Assembly: GCA_037013685.1 (NCBI GenBank)
Contig: CM072884.1
Span: 6,696,001-6,760,000, forward strand
DNA: 64,000 nucleotides
Direction: 5' to 3'
Source of the DNA: Acridotheres tristis
Taxonomy: Eukaryota > Chordata > Aves > Passeriformes > Sturnidae
Both the position numbers and the translations under genes were made by a program. Below the pieces are notes generated by a model. That model made no database searches, was not told the DNA's origin, and saw only the letters and a list, made by a program, of their open reading frames with translations. This document shows positions 12,641-25,052 of this stretch, piece by piece. Position 1 is the stretch's first letter. The number at the start of each line of letters is the position of its first letter.

Positions 12641-13390
12641 TTCAGTCCCCTGGATCATATGGAGCCTGCTAAAAGTATCAATTCAATAATTTGACTGGAG
12701 ATTATGCTACAAATCCTTAATAGATCCTGAATATAGATGTAAATTAGGCATTCCTTACCCATGGAATACTCTAAGGACTGAATCTAGAGTGGCATCAACA
12801 TGTTTGGCATTTAAGTTTGAGTGTTTGTTTCTAAGCCTGTGGGGTGAATGTGTGCAGGGTATGTAAATATGAAAAGGTGAAGAAATTCACTTTTGAAGGA
12901 AGAAAAATGAATGCATTTATTTGGAAACCTGACTCTTTGTCAACATCCACACAGTCTGTCTGTGTGCACATGGGCTCAGGGAATCACAAATATTTCTCCA
13001 ACAAGCAGTTTCTCATTTGCAAAAGAACTGCAGAATTGAGTTGTAGGAACATACAACAACTCTTTGCACAAAGGTTCAACAATAGGAAGAGGTTAGGTTG
13101 AAGTCCAGGACAGTGTGATTGCTTAGTTTGAAATGAAAAAAGAAGTGTGAAAATAGGAGATGCAACCTGTGTGATTCCAGCTGCTCACCTCTGCTTGAAT
13201 GTAGACTTGAGTTTTGGACGGAAGCATGAGTGCCAAATATATGCATTTAAATAAAAATGTTCTTGATTGAAAGAAACTACTACTGGGTTTGTTGAGGGTT
13301 GGGTTTTTTTTCTTAATTCTCCTGTGCTTGGTTAATGTATTGACATAAAATAACCCCCTTAAAATACTTGAGGGAAAAAAATATATATGG

Positions 13391-13686
13391 ATGACCAGAG
13401 GACAACAGAGCTCGGGAAGGGTCTGGAGCCCAATTCCAGCAAGGAGCAGCTTAGGGAGCTTGGGGTGTTGAGCCTGGAGGAAAGGAGGGTCAGTGGAAAT
13501 CTGATTGCTCTCTACGATTACCTGAAAGGAGGTTGTAGCTGGGTGGGGCGTCAGCCTCTTCTCCCAGGCAGACAGAGATGGGATGAGAGGAAATGGCCTC
13601 AAGTTGTGCCTGGGGAGGTTTAGGCTGGACCTCAGAAGGAATGTCTCCATGAAAACGGCTGTTAAATGTCGGAATGGGCAGCCAGT
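13391..13686 (+). mobile_element. CR1 LINE fragment, C-terminal ORF2 region, 3' end missing
   Basis: The first part translates to recognisable CR1 reverse-transcriptase C-terminal sequence ([20 protein letters not shown], followed by [12 protein letters not shown]). The DNA then follows the CR1 consensus through gagaggaaatggcctcaag and ggggaggtttaggctgga to cggaatgggcagcc. It then stops abruptly without the usual CR1 3' tail. CR1 copies are normally 5'-truncated with an intact 3' end, so this one lost its tail by later deletion or rearrangement. The reading frame breaks at a stop after about 79 codons, so it is inactive. The 175-codon minus-strand frame (13123-13650) is the antisense shadow of this element. 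Confidence 0.85.
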
Positions 13687-16600
13687 TGCAAAACGAAAGG
13701 AAAACAGCCTGGAGATGAGTCTGGCAATAGTATGCTGATTGCTTCTCTGTAGAGAACAATAACAAAATCTGTTTCCAACAGACTGAAATTATCTTGTTTC
13801 TCCTAGTCTGAATTTGGCCCACATGTTGGATTAAGTTTGTCCTCATCTAATTAAGTGGTTTAACAGAGCCACCATGAACAGACAATTTCCAAAAACTCAT
13901 TTATGATTGATTCTGAATTTAAACTTTTGTGAGGAAGGGAGTTAAAAATGTCATAGAAACACGATGTTGTTTTTTGAAGGCTCACCTTGGAAGGAAGGAA
14001 TGAATGAAGAAGCCCACTGAAGGGAGGGGGAAGTGATAGATTCATACTGAGGAATTTTTAAGTGTTTCATTGTGCAGCTTAAAGTTCTTATTTATGCATA
14101 ACTTTTGACTCATTAAATATATTGATGTAGGTCCTCAAATATGTCTTTAGCCAGTTTTATGAAATACACCCTCAGTAAAATCACAAGACTATTTCATCTG
14201 GCTTGATAAGCCCATGTATGATTCAAGGATAGTATATACATTGACTTCATGTAAGTAATTTATCTGTATTTAAGTGGATTTAGTTGTCTGTTTAATTATT
14301 TTTAGATTTTTTAGTTCTGACTAATTTTTCCCTCTTATATAAAAGTATGCAAATAAGCAGTCAATAAATGAGTATCAGTAGAATCTCTTGTGAAGCATCT
14401 GAACAAAAACTTTTAACAAATCTGACTCTGCGCTCAAAGGAGTGGAAATAGCACCACGGATGGATTTACAGGATACCAATAAAAGCCTTTCATATAAGAA
14501 CATCCCCAGAGACAAATCTTTTATATCCTCTCAGAGGTGCATAAATCACTGATAAATCTGTCTGGCAAGCTTGTTTAGTAATTTCATTTATTAACCAAAC
14601 CAATTTAACAGTTTATAGACTTGTTCATTTGAACTTGTTAGAGTCATTCTCTATATGTTTAAAACCCCACTAACTCTGTGTGCATGCCACTAAATTATAA
14701 CTAAGGATATAATCAGTTTCCACTCCTCCCATTCCTTCACTCTTTATGTAGTATGCTGAAAATGGTAATTGTGTGCTATAGCATCTTCCCTGAGCATTTT
14801 GTTTTGGATATGATTCTTAAAGAACATCTTGGGGATTATCACAGCTTTAGAAACATGTCTTTATTTCCAAGCAAGAAGAGCTTATTCTTTAAGGGTTATA
14901 TCAGTGTTGTTTCATTCTTCCTCTGAAATTGCTCCCTATGCCTTCTGATATGTAGAACAAACAAGTTAGTATTGCAATTTACAGATGGACATATGTGGTC
15001 ATCTCTATCATGTAGCCTTTCCCATTTTAACAAATCATCCCAATTTAATGAAAATTGCCTCTCTGCACTTAGGCTGACACCATCCCTTTTCTGAAAGGAG
15101 ATAGTCTCCCTTTTTAGATGTGGCACTAGTAGTCATACCCACCAACAGAACACTTCTGTCCAAATGAGATTTTATTAAAGAGGGAGGGGGAAATGCTCAG
15201 TTATGACAGACTGAGACTCCAGCAGCTGGATGCTATTGAAGGGTGAAGGGATGAGATGAAGAAAACTGAGCTCTAGAACTAGTCTGGATATTATCAGGCT
15301 GTCAGCTGCACTATCTTGTGGGACAGGTGACTGCAGGCATTGTAACAGAATGAATGCACGTTAATGTTCTTATTACCCATGTTAACAGTCACCATAATTA
15401 GGAAGGCAGGTGGACAAGGAGGTACATGTCTATCAGCACATACTTACACTCAAGGCTTGAAATTTGTCTGTGTAAACTAAGCATGCTAATAGCAAGTCCT
15501 GCTCTCAAATTATCGGTCTCTAAACATGTTCTCCTGTGGTCATTGCTCAGAATGCTTTTTCAAAACGTGAGATAATGTGCTGGGCTGTTTTCTTATGCTA
15601 TTCAAATGTATAGATCTTAATTACTGTTTGCCTTTTAAATGATATTCAATGTACTTTAGTACTCCAGGTAGAAATGGTTATTAGCATATCTTTTACTGGG
15701 GAATCGTTAGCCTGCCAGGCTGAGGCCTTCTCTTCTCAAGAATAAAATATCTTGATGATGCAGAGAATTCAGTAAGATTGATTATAAAGACAAAACTGAC
15801 TTAAGAGCAAGAAAATATTAGAAATCAGAAGGATAAAAAAAATTCTGCAGTATGTTTTATGGATTGAGAAAAGAGCTTTGCACAACCATTGTTATGGTTT
15901 GTAGACTGGTCTCTTTGTTGTTGTTTTCCTAAGTTTGGCGTAACTTAGCATGTGACCATGAAAGTTAAGTTGATTTTAGTGAATTTTGTTTTACAGCTTG
16001 CTATTTCGTCTTAATAAAGGAGTTAATGTAGAACGAGGATAAAATGTGTAATGTTTTGTGGCCTCATAAGAACTGAGTGGCAAGCTGTAAGAGGGTAAAT
16101 TAACACCAGATTTGCATCTACTAAATCTTCTCCAAATTAATCATAGGCATTAATTAATAGATGGCAAAGTATATCTTTTCTCATTAATGAATAAGAAAAA
16201 TGCCTTATCATATCATACACTCAGGATAATAAGGAAGACAGTGATGCTAACAGAAGGCTTTTTCCTCTGCCATGAATTTGGGAAATCCTCTCCCTATTTT
16301 GCCACCCACTCTCTAGAAGTGCTGTGACTGTGGCTGGCAGAAGGAAAAGTAAACACTGTCAAGCCAGCTATTCGCAGCTGTATCTGTGTCTCAGCTGTGC
16401 CCATCCATCTGCAGTCGTTGCCATCTGCCAATTGCTGTAGTTGGGGAGCATCTGGAAGGCGAGTCATTTTAAAGAGAATCTGCTGCACAGCAAAGAAATT
16501 TTTTCCTCCTCCTCCTTTTTCATCTGACTTGTTTCTCTTTCTCACGACTCGACTCGTGTGTGTGGCAGGAGATGTACAGCAGTAATGTACTGAGAAACAG

Positions 16601-17808
16601 TGTTCCCTCCACTATCCCACAGGAAAAGGAGACTAATCAGAGTATCTGTGATGAGGACAGCACAATGAGATGCTCCTGTCTCCCACATTTTAATCTATGA
16701 GTAGATTCCTAGTAGGAATTCTGTGTTATATTAAGTTCTGCAGGAGAGGATAGGATCATGTGTGAACATTCTTATATTTCAGAAAAATTATCAGATTATT
16801 AATAATCTTTAAAGATTTGGCTTCTAGGGCCTTCGTTTTAACAATCTGGCTCTTCAGTTTTATTTTCAGTTAAAAAAATATAGACACAGACAAATGTCTT
16901 GTGCTCTGGTCATCTCTTACAGTTGTGCATGTAATAATGCAGAAGGACTTAACTAGAGATAAACAAGAATGCTCATTGCTTCATAAGTTTGTGTAAAGAA
17001 CCCAAAAGAGTAATGCATGAAGGATAAACTGAAGTAGAGCTGGAAATCTGAAAACTCTTTGCAAAGAATAATAATTCAACTGCATTTGCTTGCTTATGTT
17101 GATATTGTTTGTATCCATGCTGGAATGTTGAAACTACATTTTTCTGGATATATTTGATGCTGTTGCTTTGGAGCTTTTTAATTCTTTGATGAATTGAGAA
17201 GAGATTGAAATTGGGACTTCGGGCTTGGGGTGGATTTTACCTTCTGCAAGACATTTTTTATTCTTTTAATACCAAAAATCTCAGATGATAAGTAAATTGT
17301 CTGTGCCCACAGAAAATCTGACATGTTTTATGTTTATTTGATTTCTTTTTTTACCCTCAAAATACTCCCCTTTTAAAACCACTGTTCTGCAAAAAACTAA
17401 TAAGTAAAAATCTATTCTCCTCTCCCCCAATGATAATCTCATATTGGAATCAAATTTTAACAGTGAAACAGGCAAGAGAGCTGTTTAGATTTGTGCAAGC
17501 AACAGGAAACAAGTGCACTAAAATGGCTGTTTACTTCTTTGCATCCAGGCTCTGTTTGAGGCAATGCCAGAGTGTCACTTTCACAAGGCATCTACATCAG
17601 CAGCTTTAAGCAGGAGAAAGGGTTTTGTCAGAATAAAAGAAAAATATTGGGAACTTCTATCAACTTTATTTTCTGGCTCTGTGGGTTTCCCTCAGTTGGA
17701 ATCCACACTATTTTCTTTTTTTAAAAAAAAGCTCCTGTAAAATTCCTCTTGCTTGTGCATTAGTGTCTTATTTACTGTTGCTTCTGAGCAGGAGGTTGTC
17801 ATTCCTGC

Positions 17809-17873
17809 TTTTTTCTTTTTTGGTTTGGTTGTTGTTTTGTTGTTTTGGTTTGGGGGTTTTTGTTGTTTTTTTT
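17809..17873. repeat. G/T-rich low-complexity tract
   Basis: About 65 bp of T and G with almost no A or C (ggtttggttgttgttttg type). It generates the L/F/V/W-rich translation starting at 17763, which imitates a membrane protein but is repeat-derived. Confidence 0.75.
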
Positions 17874-18987
17874 CAGTCCTTCAGTCATGTGTTTGCAAAT
17901 GAACTTCTATTCCCTTTGAGTTGGTACAATAAGCATTTATTTCTGGCAACTGGTTCTGTAGGACTCTGGTCTTTGGCTGTGAATCTTGGATTTAGACCAA
18001 TTGTTCCTGTTCTGGGCCTGGTAGCTTTAGCTCATTAATCTAATGTTCTATAACTTCCTGCTGCTAATCCTGGTTGTTGGGCCCCGTGTTCATTAAGCCT
18101 GCTCCTGACTCCCATGTATGGCATGGAGTGTGAAATAATCTGTAATGACAAGGTACATGGGAGCACAGCCTGGCTCCCCAGGCAGCCCTGCTGGCTCCTG
18201 CAGCATCCCTGGTGCTCCAAGGGCTCATCAGCCGGGATACAGCCTGCCCTACACCCCTGCTAACACTTGTTAGTGTGCAGGAATAGGCGCTCCAAACTTC
18301 TTGGGGTTTTTTTATTTTCCCTCTTCTTGAATACAAGCACCGAGCCAATGCCGGTATCTGATGGGCTGCCAGTACGAGGCTTGGCCCAAGATTAAGTGGA
18401 AAAGAGCAGGTCAAGTTGCAGACAGCCTCCTTTTCTCTAAGATCAAGGCGTTTTTGTGGTCCTTGTGATGTGAATGCAGAGTTGCCTCATGGCTAAGGAC
18501 TCTGAGGCTAACACCTTAAAAAGGGCAAGAATTCCCAAGTATTTTTCCATCTTTCAAAAGCTAAAATATCAGTAATCTTTCTGTAACACACAGATGCTCC
18601 AGATGCAATTAAGGGTATTATTTTTACTATTTATAGCCTTGGGGGTGGGGGGTAAATCCTCCCTGTCTGAGTTTATAACCTCACCCCGTCACTGTAACTT
18701 CAAAATTAAATTTTAGTTTTTCATGTTGTGTTAGGCCCTGGTGAATATGGGACTGTTTCATGGGTGTCTGGTTGTGTGACAAGAGGAACAAGAATCCTAA
18801 TATTTTAGATCTGGGAACAGTCAGGGTGATTGGCTGCATAATGCTCCTTTTCAAAGAGCACCCAGACCTCCAGCAGTTATGCAAAGCTAGGAAGCAAAAA
18901 ATTTTCTCTACACTCCTCTTATATTTCACACCAAATTCGTTTGCTTGTCAAGTTTTTTGGGTTTATGTATTTTGTTTTCTGTTTGCC

Positions 18988-19007
18988 TTTTTTTTTTTTT
19001 TTTTTTT
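18988..19007. repeat. 20-bp poly-T run
   Basis: An uninterrupted homopolymer directly after a G/T-rich lead-in. On the minus strand it would be a poly(A), but no retrotransposed body is recognisable next to it. Confidence 0.8.
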
Positions 19008-20024
19008 AATAAAATGTCATTTCCTCATAAAAGCCAGTAAGTTAGTTAATAGCTGGGATAGTCCCAAATGTTGAGATTGCTAATAATCTTTAACTTACTG
19101 TCTGTTTGTGTAACCTCAGTTGTGTGATAGTCCACATTCCCAAGAGGGAAAATTTTCTGACTGGTGGTCCTGCAAAAGTTGAAGGTTGCAGCAACATGTT
19201 ATAGCGTCTTTGTTAGAGAGACCATTTGCTGACATTAATTCTAGCAGTGATTAAAGAGCTTGGCTGTGTCACCAAGAGTGTGGGAAAACCAGAAAACTCT
19301 CCAACAACATTTTTAGTTTCAAGAAGAAAGGTATTTCTGTATTCTGGCCAGTATGTCGAACAGAAATTATTTCATCTGCACATTGGCCGGGTTGTGCAGT
19401 GAAAGTCATTTCATCACATATAAATTTTACTTGATTTTTCACATATTTTATACAGTCAAAACCCATAGAAATTAATTGATTCAATGTTCATTGGTCCCCA
19501 GTTGCACAGTTCTGGTTGGGGATTTCTTTGTCTCCGATGTTAATTAGGTCCTCATTCTTCTGTCTTTTCTCAGACCAGGTGTCTTTCACAGTTCCAGGGG
19601 TGATGCTTGATGTTCATTCATGGTCGTTAATGGTCGTTTATCTTTTGTCTGTCTTCTGTGCTACTCCCAGTCTGTTGGCATGTTATGTCATTAGACCTGC
19701 CTCGTGGAATAGTCCTCTGAAAAGAAACTTCAATTCCCCTTCCCCTGGGGCAAAAGCAAACAAAACTAACGAAAATTACATTTAAAAAAAATTAAACCTG
19801 GTATAATTTCCAGCAGCTGCAGCCTTGCCTTGAGAAAGAAGGTGGCAGCATATGTAGATGTAGTAGGACCTCTGGTAATTCTTAAGGGAAACTGAGCTAT
19901 GCCAGTCTGTATTTTTACTGCACAGTGAGAGCCAAAACTGGTCAGAATATTGTGGCTGAGTCTTTATCTGCACATAAATAGCAGGATAAATAGCAAGATT
20001 GCTTCATAACTCTTGCTACAAAAA

Positions 20025-20070
20025 GTTGGGGTTTTTTTTTGTTGTTTTTGTTTTTTGGGGGTTTTTTTAT
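20025..20070. repeat. G/T-rich low-complexity tract
   Basis: T runs with G clusters (ttggggttttttttt, then ttttttgggggtttttt). Same class as the tracts at 4542, 17809, 34011 and 55975. Confidence 0.7.
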
Positions 20071-21373
20071 GTGCATTTTAGGGGCCCCAAGAAGTCTAGG
20101 CTTAAATTACAATAAACATTGAGCATATTGAATACTGTGGGAAAAAATAAATAAGTCATGGAAAGGAGACTGGAACTGACAAATTGGAGTGTCTTTGATA
20201 TGAAATGTTTTTAAGTGAGGTTTGCATAACCCCAGGTTGGATGTGACAAAGGTAGCTGAAGTTGCTTTACTATAAGGGGAAGGGGCTGAAGAAATTTTCT
20301 AGGTGCTTCTCGTATCCACAAAATACTTTGGAAAATTCCAAATATTTTGGAAATCGCCCCTGCCCTGGGTTTGTGCCATTTTGCTTCTTCAGTAAAGGTG
20401 AGCTGCAACTTCAGCTATGTAACAACTCATCCCAAATGGATCTTTGCTCACTGCTGTTAAAGAATGCCTTGAAGGAAAAGGCTTGGATTGCACAGTCAGC
20501 CTCATTTGTAGGAAAACCTTTCTTTCCCCCTCAGTGAAATTCTAATGTCCTTGCCTTAAAATATATTGCAAATAATGAATACAGTAAGTTTTGTCCAGTT
20601 TTCCTCATCCCGGCTACAAAATGCTTGAGGCAAGTTTGTGCTGCAATCTCAAATCATTAAGGGCTGTGGATTTGCCAGAATAAAAATAATGATGATAATA
20701 ACAAAGCAATACCCTAGTGTAGGGAATCATTCCCGTTCTGAGCAGTGTATTGGAAAACAGGGTGTTTGCAACTGCAGTTCATAGTGAGTTACATATTTTT
20801 ATATGTCATTCTTGGCATGAATCCTTGGAATGGTTAGAGAGGATAATATGATGTGCACATTGACATGAATAGGTATAACACTTCATCGTAGTGACTCCTC
20901 ATACCTACAAAATTCAGAAGGATTGCTGTACTAGAAGCAGCTGAAAGCAGTCTTTAAAACAACAAATATAATGCTTTACTTTGCAGAATTCCTCACGTCT
21001 TGTAAGCCTGAGTGAAATATTGATGTTTTTGAGAAGTTTAAATATCTTCATCTCTATCTATGAGTTACTGTGCAAGACAGCTCCCTCCTGAAGCTAGAAG
21101 TAAAAATTAATTTAAAATTCAGCCAATGCCAAAAATCTTATTTCATATGATACAGAGGCTCAATAATTTTCATTGAAAAGCAATCTACGAACAGATCTGC
21201 AGGCATTTTCGATGATGTGTACATAGATCAGGAAAAAAAATGGAATAAGGTAAATGAAGATACAAGTCTATGCTGTAGCATCACGACTTAATTATTTGCT
21301 TTTTCTGTTTAATAATTTGTTGTTTTGTTTTATAATGCACAAGGCATTCCCTAGCTTTGTTAAATACCTCTTT

Positions 21374-21558
21374 ACCAAGAGGGTGGTCAGACTTTGGGAC
21401 AGACTTCCTGGAGAGGTGGTAAATGGTGGCCCCATCCCTGCCAGTGTTTAGGAGAATTTGGACAATGCCCTTAATAATGTGCTTTAACTTCTGGTCCCCT
21501 GACTTGTACCAGGTGATAAGTGTAGGTCTCTTACATCTGAAATACTTTATTTATTCTA
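21374..21558 (+). mobile_element. CR1 LINE 3'-end fragment
   Basis: Follows the 3' untranslated end of a CR1 subfamily: agagggtggtcagactttgg, cttcctggagaggtgg, tttggacaatgcccttaa, then acttctggtc, and gtaggtctcttacatctgaa into a degenerate attctaat-like tail. It is severely 5'-truncated, as is usual for CR1. The tttggacaatgcccttaa segment is shared exactly with the copy at 43094, so both belong to the same or sister subfamilies. Confidence 0.85.
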
Positions 21559-22176
21559 ATCTGTCAGAGAATGAATGAATATATTTTAAAATAATACCAT
21601 CCTTAAGTGGTGTTCAACTGGAAAAGCAAATCCAGCTTGCTTTAGCAGAAAAAGTGACTGTTGCTTCAAACAGGACCAGATTTTGAGCTCATAGTTTTGC
21701 AAGTTTGTGGAAAATTCTGCTTGAAAATTATAAACTAATCTCACGAGGTAAAAAACTGAGCTGAGAAAGCGCATCTTATTAAAACAAACAAACAAAAAAA
21801 GCTATTTCTGTGTTCCCTGCTCATTTATGTGCAATAGACCTGACATACACATCTTACAGGAGCCTGAAGAGGCTCTTTCCCATCTCCCCAGCTACTTTTT
21901 CAAAGTTATTAGCATATCACATATTTCCTAATAAACTATGCGTTTTCTTTTCTGCTGCTGATTTGGCATTTTAGTGTGTGCTTTGAGAATAGAACTGATT
22001 CAATATAAACCCATATTTATTTACCCTAGCCTTTTATCTTTCCTGAAGTGTCTCTGCAAGACGAGAGGCAGGAATGTAAGTGTCCTGTTCCCCACAGATG
22101 TGCTCTGTCTGCCCACGTCTGCTGACATCTGAGCTCACAGACCCTCTTCTTGAGATCTGTAACAAAGGTGGCCAGA

Positions 22177-22251
22177 ATTAAAAAAAAAAATCAAACAAAA
22201 ACAAACCAAAACCAACCAAACAAAAAACCACCACCAAACAAAGCAACCAAA
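22177..22251. repeat. A/C-only low-complexity tract
   Basis: About 75 bp of A and C (caaacaaaaacaaaccaaaa type) following a short poly(A). Same class as 247-299, 615-711 and 60425-60485. Confidence 0.75.
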
Positions 22252-22856
22252 TACATGATGCACTTCTCCCTTATTTTCTTCTTTTTTTCTCAGATAAGTT
22301 TTGTTCAGGGGCAAACAGGTTAGCTCAGAAGCAGAGGGGTCACTCTAATTTCAGCAGTTTTTAAGCCAAGATAATTAGTGGTTCATTTTGGTTTTGTTCA
22401 AGAATAAAATGGGTAAATTAGGAAGGCTTTTAGCTGACCAGGCTAGACAATGAGGTGTAAAGTGACAATCCAGTGCCCTACTGTACAGGGTGGGTGGTAT
22501 ATTGTGCTAATTGCCCACTTGCCTGACAATTTTAATGCGCTCAGATTGGTATAGAGAGACTGTCACAATTCTAAGAGGCGTCTTGTCCAATTAATGAGTC
22601 CTTTTCTGAAAAACAAGCACACGTAGCTTCACCACATCGATGTGCCTTTCCACATAAGCCTGGAGAATCATGCTGGGGGTAGGATGGGATTGGGAGGAGA
22701 AATAGAAGCAGTAACTTAATTTGTGCAGAAGAGATCTGTGTGGAGGGTCATTGCAGAGGGACACAGAGATTGTAACAAAGAGTGACAGAGATAAATCTAC
22801 TCTCTGTGAGCCAAAACATGTGCTAAGTTTGAGTCATTCAGTCTGAGCTCAGATAT

Positions 22857-22862
<6 letters not shown>

Positions 22863-22887
<25 letters not shown>
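22863..22887. repeat. (TA)n microsatellite
   Basis: An uninterrupted run of about twelve TA dinucleotides, likely polymorphic in length. Confidence 0.9.
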
Positions 22888-24446
22888 GTATAAGTAAAAA
22901 AAATAAATTTGTCCTTAACAGATTTTGAAGAAGATGATAGAATACAAGACTAGAGAAATAAACCAAAACTTCACTGGTAAAATTTAGAGTGGGAATTTGG
23001 CTTTTATCTTAACTTGGATCAATACTTAATACTCTTTTCATTTGGATTTCTGCCATAGGATGAGTTTTAGAAATGGGACCCAAAGTGATGTATATACGTA
23101 GGCATATTGAATAGTTTATATAAAAAAAATTATTTTTAGCCATCAGGTTGCCTTTTATTTCGTTATGCTTCTCTAGTACTAAAATTTAAACTCTGGAGTG
23201 CAGGTCTTTTTAAAATTAAAGTTGCATAACTTAAAAATAATTTTAGTTTAATAATTTTTAATGTTTATTAAAACACTTCTAAATTTCCATAGTGTGATTC
23301 ATGAAAGGGAAACTGGTAACAGTAAAGAAAACACTGTTCTGGAAACATCTGTAGTGTTTTGTGTAGGTGTTATTATTGGTAGGGGATTGGTAACACTTTA
23401 AAAAAAGTTGACAAAAAATATTAAACTGAGTGTCTTTTAATTCCAATTTTATAACTTTTAAACTGCATTAGCTGGGCTTTTAGGATAAAGAGCTGCAATT
23501 TTCTTTACATCATTCTTGTTGCTGTCTTAGCACTGTCTCTCTTAATATATAGCATTTTTAGAAACAACAAGTATTTCTGTGTCTGCATTTATGTAGTGGG
23601 ATAGCTTTAAGAGAGCCATCACATTCAGTAAGACTAAATGTAATAAGTTGTAAAGACTAAACTAAAAAATTTAATTTTATGGAGAGGAAAAAGAAAATAA
23701 AACATTTTCTACTCTGGAGACTAATTTATAGGTTTGTACTCACAAACAGTATAATCAGTTGCTGGAACACGTGCAGGTGTAAAACAGGTCAGTATCTGTT
23801 TGGGAGATTTCATCCTCTCAAAGCTATATAGCATAATATAGCTGAATAAGTAAGCTGCATGTTCATGGTAGAGATTAATGTCTATGTACAACTCTATTTA
23901 TTAAGGACAACTTAGCAATATCTGCAGAGGTGTGGATGGTAGACCAATTTCTGTTTTCTCTCTCTTTGGGGCACTGTCAATCTGTCTACATAAATTGGCT
24001 CCACCATTTTTGTGGTGGAGCTTTCTTCTCATTAATTCTTAAACTGTTTTGCCAGTGGCTTTGCAGCATAAATACCACTGCCATATTTAATCACAGATGT
24101 GCCTCTCACAGTACCTGAGTCATTCTTTCCTTCAGCAGTAGAGCAGAGCACTCAGAGATGCCACATATTAATGCAAAGCATTAGGCTGAAATTGCATTTG
24201 AAAGCTTCAATACAATAGAGCTCAGTGGTCTCTTTTTGCCTTAGAGGCAACAGTGGGGAAACCAGAGCATAATAAGAATTTTAACTACAGTTCTACTTTG
24301 TATTATCTACTGCCTTGTAGCATGATGCTGAGACAGACAGACATACCTCTGGGAATCAAACCCCCGGACTGACTAGTAGATAAAATATAGGTGATGATAA
24401 ACATAAGTTCTTCCAGTCAAAGCCAATACTCTTTTCATCCTTCGTC

Positions 24447-24465
24447 TTTTTTTTTTTTTTTTTTT
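24447..24465. repeat. 19-bp poly-T run
   Basis: Homopolymer T preceded by a pyrimidine-rich lead. No associated element is seen. Confidence 0.8.
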
Positions 24466-25002
24466 AATTCTTCAAGATTGCTTATATTTGTTTCTCTTGC
24501 AGTACATTTTCTGATTTTTTTTTTAGACATCTATTAAGCATCATCAGGGAAGTTGTAAGTTTAAAGCTGTAAATGAGTTGTTATCAATTACTTTGTTAAA
24601 AGAAAACCAAGTTTTTTCAATCTTCTGAATTAATTAGCTTTTCACAGTAGAATAACATTGGTGAAACTGTGCAGTTCAGTATTTTACATATTCTATAGGG
24701 CATTAGAAGTGAGATAGGTTTTAAGTTGTACTGTAATACGTGATATACATGATGAGGTTTGTAGCATTTCTTCTTACACTTGAAACCCGCAGTGTTTAAA
24801 AAAAAAAAAGGAAATTATTGACACTGTTTGAAAAAAGCCACTGACTGTATTTCTCTTGCACTGATGGGAAAATTGTGCATTCCCTAACTTGCAGAAGGGA
24901 ATATCTCTGTGTGTTTGAAAGTATTTATCGATGTATACATAGAATTGATTTTTATTTTACTTTCACCACACAAACAGTGCACTGCGAGCAAAGCTGAAAT
25001 CT

Positions 25003-25052
25003 GTTAAAAAATAAACAGAAACAAAAAAAATAAAACCCCAAATAAACAAACC
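25003..25052. repeat. A-rich tract with C interruptions
   Basis: aaaaaataaacagaaac-type sequence continuing into aaataaaaccccaaataaac. Nearly free of T and G. Related to the A/C tract class. Confidence 0.6.

Larger units (their letters stand above)
13687..21373. other. AT-rich non-coding stretch with moderately GC-rich islands
   Basis: No gene is identified. 16380-16600 and 18060-18420 have more balanced composition and overlapping open frames on both strands, with no recognisable protein. A weak exon-like segment at 19099-19169 (-) is discussed in the findings. Low-complexity tracts are listed separately. Confidence 0.5.

Noticed and set aside
13123..13650. 175-codon minus-strand ORF, the longest in the window
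   Set aside because: It is mostly the antisense of the CR1 fragment at 13391-13686 and has no protein-like features of its own.
17763..18038. 91-codon ORF with a leucine/phenylalanine-rich start imitating a signal or membrane segment
   Set aside because: The hydrophobic part is the translation of the G/T tract at 17809-17873.
24330..24385. gggtttgattccc on the minus strand, reminiscent of a tRNA T-arm or SINE B box
   Set aside because: No cloverleaf or A-box partner at the right spacing could be found. The resemblance to MIR is too short to support.
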